Below, piece after piece: positions 3,085-5,540 of a DNA stretch of 5,540 nt. Position numbers and translations under genes: made by a program. Every line of letters begins with the position of its first letter. Within the stretch, counting starts at the first letter, position 1. Below the pieces are notes generated by a model. It was given only the letters and a program-made list of their open reading frames with translations. It was not told where the DNA came from and did not search any database. The DNA comes from M3007 sp037130425 (GTDB taxonomy: Bacteria > Bacteroidota > Bacteroidia > Chitinophagales > Saprospiraceae): the NCBI GenBank assembly GCA_037130425.1, contig JBAXTB010000379.1, positions 1 through 5,540 on the forward strand, given 5' to 3'.

Positions 3085-5540
3085 CTACTTACCAACCACC
3101 ACCAAACGTTTCTGTGCCTGCACCCCACCCGATTCAATGCGAATCAGGTAAACGCCGCCCGGCCAGTTGTTTGATTCCAGCAGGGTGTTATTTTCGCCTT
3201 GTACGCCGTCTTGTTTTTGACGCATAATAACGCGGCCTGTCATATCCGTTACTTGCAGGTTATAGTCCTGATTTTCAGGCAGTTCGAAGGCCAATACCGC
3301 TTCGCCTGCCGTTGGGTTAGGATATAAACGCAGATCCAATCCGGTATTTTCAGCCTGGTTGCTGCGGTCGTCGTTTGTAATAGAGCTGTTGTAAGGCATG
3401 ACCGTAACCACCGATACGCAGGTGGCGGGGTTGCCGCTCCAGTCTTTCACCGTAATCGTCAGGTTGTTGGGGCCAAGGTTGGCCGTTGTGTAGATTTTGG
3501 CAATCGGCGTGTAAGAATATACAGAGCAGTTGTCAAAACTATTATTGGCTAAGTTCGCACCGTACACCGTCACCTTGCCGGCAGCATTGAGCGACACCGT
3601 AGCATTCTGACAAACTGCCGTCGGAGCCAGGTTATCCTTCACGATTACATTCGACAAGCAGGTGCTGGTGTTGTTGTAAATATCTTTCACCGTCAACGTA
3701 ACAACCGTCGGCGTAGCGATGTTGCTGCAATTGAATTGCGTGAAATTGATCGTTCTCGACAAAATACCGCAAGGGTCATTGCTGCCGTTGTCTACGTCGG
3801 CGGCGGTAATGGTTACGTGGCCTTCGTCGTTCAGGTAAACCGTTGGGTTTTTACACAGGGCATTCGGGCCGGTTACGTCGCGCACGGTTACCTGGGCGGT
3901 GCAAGTGGAGGTATTGCCGTTTCCATCGGTTGCCTTAAGCGTTACCGTGGTGATGCCGATGTTCGCGCAGGTCACGACTGCCGGGAGCACGCTCAGGTTG
4001 AAACTACAGTTATCGCTGCTGCCGTTGTTTATCAGGGAAGCCGGGATGGTAAACGTGCCGTTTGAGCCCAATACTACCGAAGCCGCTTTACAAACTGCCA
4101 CCGGTGCAATCAAATCTACCACGGTTACGACAGCCGTACAAGTGGAACTATTGTTGCTTGGATCTGTACCGGTTAGGGTAACGGTGTTAGTGCCCTGGTT
4201 CGCGCAGGTAAACGTGTTTGGCGTGACTGACAAATTAGAAATGCTGCAATTGTCGAAACTGCCGCCGTTTACTTGTGCCGGCGTCAAACTTGCCTGGCCG
4301 GCTGCATTGAGTTGGATGGTAGCCGGTTGACAAATCATTTTTGGCGCGATGTTATCAACAACCGTAACGGTAGCAGTGCAAGTATTGTTGTTGCCCTTAC
4401 CATCATTTACCGTAAGCGTAACCGTGTTCGGGCCGGTGTTGGCGCAGGTGAAACTATTTGGCGTAACCGAAACTTGATTCACCGTACCGCAGTTATCCGA
4501 ACCGCTTTGGAATACATCAGCCGTAGTGATTGAAGCGGTACCTGCTGCATTCAGGTTTACAGTGGCGTTTTTACAAACAACCGTTGGCGGCGTAACGTCA
4601 GATACCGTTACAGTAGCGGTGCAAGTGTTGTTGTTGCCTTTGCCGTCATTTACGGTAAGCGTAACGGTGTTCGCGCCGGTATTCGCGCAGGTGAAACTGT
4701 TCGGCGTCACCGAAACCTGGTTTACAACGCCGCAGTTATCCGAACCGCTTTGGAATACATCTGCGGTGGTGATAGAAGCCGCACCCGCAGCATTCAGGTT
4801 TACACTGGCGTTTTTACACGTTACGCTTGGCGGTGTTACGTCGGCTACCGTGACCGTGGCTGTGCAAGTGTTGTTGTTGCCTTTGCCGTCATTTACGGCA
4901 AGTGTAACGGTGTTCGGGCCGGTATTGGCGCAGGTGAAACTGTTCGGCGTTACGGAAACCTGGTTTACCGTGCCGCAATTATCCGAACCGCTTTGGAATA
5001 CCGTGGCAGTTGTGATGCTTACCGTACCCGCTGCGCTGAGGTTTACGGTGGCGTTTTTACAAACAACCGTCGGCGGCGTTACGTCGGATACCGTTACTGT
5101 GGCGGAGCAGGTGGCCGTGTTGCCTTTGCCGTCGTTGGCCGTAAAGGTTACGGTGTTCGGGCCAGTGTTTGCGCAAGTGAAAGTGTTTGGTGTAACCGAA
5201 ACCTGGTTTACCACGCCGCAGTTGTCGGAACCGCTTTGGAAGACATCTGCCGTTGTGATGGAGGCTGAACCCGCAGCATTCAGATTTACGGAAGCGTTTT
5301 TACAAGTTACGCTTGGCGGCGTTACGTCAGACACCGTAACCGTGGCGGAGCAGGTAGCTGTGTTGCCTTTGCCGTCGTTGGCCGTAAACGTTACCGTGTT
5401 CGGGCCGGTGTTTGCGCAGGTGAAACTGTTCGGGGTAACTGAAACCTGGTTTACCGTGCCGCAGTTGTCGGAACCGCTTTGGAACACATCTGCGGTGGTG
5501 ATAGAAGCAGCGCCCGCCGCGTTAAGATTTACGCTGGCAT
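3085..5540 (-). CDS. Large secreted or surface HYR-like repeat protein with T9SS type A sorting domain, 5' partial
   Basis: The frame is open from the right edge (5538, GCC codon) to a TAA at 3085-3087, giving 817 residues with no true start in the window; a GTG at 5487 lies inside a repeat and is not a credible start. Nine HYR-like beta-sandwich repeats follow one another, most beginning D(V/N)xxPxxxC and ending near GNxxTCxAxVTV. Most have four cysteines, at about positions 9, 37, 52 and 74 of the unit, consistent with disulfides formed outside the cytoplasm. The last 103 residues hold a linker, then LRLYPNPTAGEAVLAFELPE, a VTDMTGRVI strand, and WPGGVYLIRIESGG with a final KRLVVVGK: the Por_Secre_tail sorting signal that directs export and surface anchoring by T9SS. 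The role is probably adhesion or cell-surface structure; no catalytic domain is visible, but the N terminus is unseen. A terminator follows the stop. Confidence 0.93.
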   Translation of the reverse strand, partial: ASVNLNAAGAASITTADVFQSGSDNCGTVNQVSVTPNSFTCANTGPNTVTFTANDGKGNTATCSATVTVSDVTPPSVTCKNASVNLNAAGSASITTADVFQSGSDNCGVVNQVSVTPNTFTCANTGPNTVTFTANDGKGNTATCSATVTVSDVTPPTVVCKNATVNLSAAGTVSITTATVFQSGSDNCGTVNQVSVTPNSFTCANTGPNTVTLAVNDGKGNNNTCTATVTVADVTPPSVTCKNASVNLNAAGAASITTADVFQSGSDNCGVVNQVSVTPNSFTCANTGANTVTLTVNDGKGNNNTCTATVTVSDVTPPTVVCKNATVNLNAAGTASITTADVFQSGSDNCGTVNQVSVTPNSFTCANTGPNTVTLTVNDGKGNNNTCTATVTVVDNIAPKMICQPATIQLNAAGQASLTPAQVNGGSFDNCSISNLSVTPNTFTCANQGTNTVTLTGTDPSNNSSTCTAVVTVVDLIAPVAVCKAASVVLGSNGTFTIPASLINNGSSDNCSFNLSVLPAVVTCANIGITTVTLKATDGNGNTSTCTAQVTVRDVTGPNALCKNPTVYLNDEGHVTITAADVDNGSNDPCGILSRTINFTQFNCSNIATPTVVTLTVKDIYNNTSTCLSNVIVKDNLAPTAVCQNATVSLNAAGKVTVYGANLANNSFDNCSVYSYTPIAKIYTTANLGPNNLTITVKDWSGNPATCVSVVTVMPYNSSITNDDRSNQAENTGLDLRLYPNPTAGEAVLAFELPENQDYNLQVTDMTGRVIMRQKQDGVQGENNTLLESNNWPGGVYLIRIESGGVQAQKRLVVVGK
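3397..5540 (-). repeat. Nine tandem ~243-base repeats coding HYR-like units
   Basis: Units in gene order are R1 (5540-5329, partial), R2 (5328-5086), R3 (5085-4843), R4 (4842-4600), R5 (4599-4357), R6 (4356-4117), R7 (4116-3880), R8 (3879-3637) and R9 (3636-3397). R1-R5 are nearly identical in protein and exactly 81 codons where complete; R6-R9 are 79-81 codons and clearly diverged. R9 lacks the third cysteine (YTTANLG in place of FTCANTG) and R8 has DPC for DNC. In a 135-base stretch of R1 against R2 I count by eye 16 base differences, about 13 of them silent. Confidence 0.92.

Noticed and set aside
3736..4533. Several plus-strand frames (86-143 codons) opposite repeats R5-R8
   Set aside because: They are antisense to a well-supported protein with domain structure and have no family resemblance.
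4750..5268. 172-codon plus-strand frame opposite the repeat gene
   Set aside because: It is an antisense shadow of the tandem repeats; its own repetitiveness simply mirrors the 243-base period.
3397..5540. Possible CRISPR array, given regular direct repeats
   Set aside because: The period is about 243 bases with no short repeat/spacer pattern, and the repeats are codon-aligned in one long frame.

Overview
The window looks like a chromosomal segment of a Bacteroidota bacterium. Both known type IX secretion (T9SS) C-terminal sorting signals are present: a type B (CHU_C-like) tail at 1-213 and a type A tail at the end of the large gene at 3085-5540. The best promoter-like sequence has the Bacteroidota TAnnTTTG form, and genes lack strong Shine-Dalgarno sequences. 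The HYR-type repeat protein would suit Saprospiria, Chitinophagia or Cytophagia, but the exact class is a guess.

Layout: (1) 1-213, plus strand, the end of a secreted or surface protein gene that starts outside the window. (2) 240-2831, minus strand, a tightly packed gene cluster. Read in its own direction it holds a 48-residue remnant of a DNA cytosine-5 methyltransferase (2831-2685), a DUF3883-type PD-(D/E)XK nuclease (2667-1924), a DUF4928-like restriction-associated protein (1913-1167), a Vsr-type mismatch endonuclease (1174-776) and a PaiA-like GNAT acetyltransferase (764-240). Gaps are 17 and 10 bases, then an 8-base overlap, then 11 bases, so one transcript is likely. (3) 2832-3084, an AT-rich intergenic region with promoter-like boxes, two perfect short inverted repeats and a hairpin terminator. 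(4) 3085 to the right edge, minus strand, the C-terminal 817 residues of a large cell-surface or secreted protein made of nine roughly 81-residue, four-cysteine HYR-like repeats and a T9SS sorting tail.

The most interesting part is region 2. It looks like a restriction-modification or defence island whose methyltransferase has lost everything after motifs I and II, while the nuclease-like genes and vsr stay open and tightly packed. An intact C5 methyltransferase is normally both the partner that makes Vsr useful (repair of T:G mismatches from 5mC deamination) and the protection against a cognate restriction enzyme. Its loss raises the question of whether the remaining genes are inactive, protected in trans, or working as a methyltransferase-free nuclease system. 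The cluster is visibly more AT-rich than the repeat gene (hand count: 19/60 G+C in 2041-2100 against 31/60 in 4861-4920), which fits horizontal acquisition.
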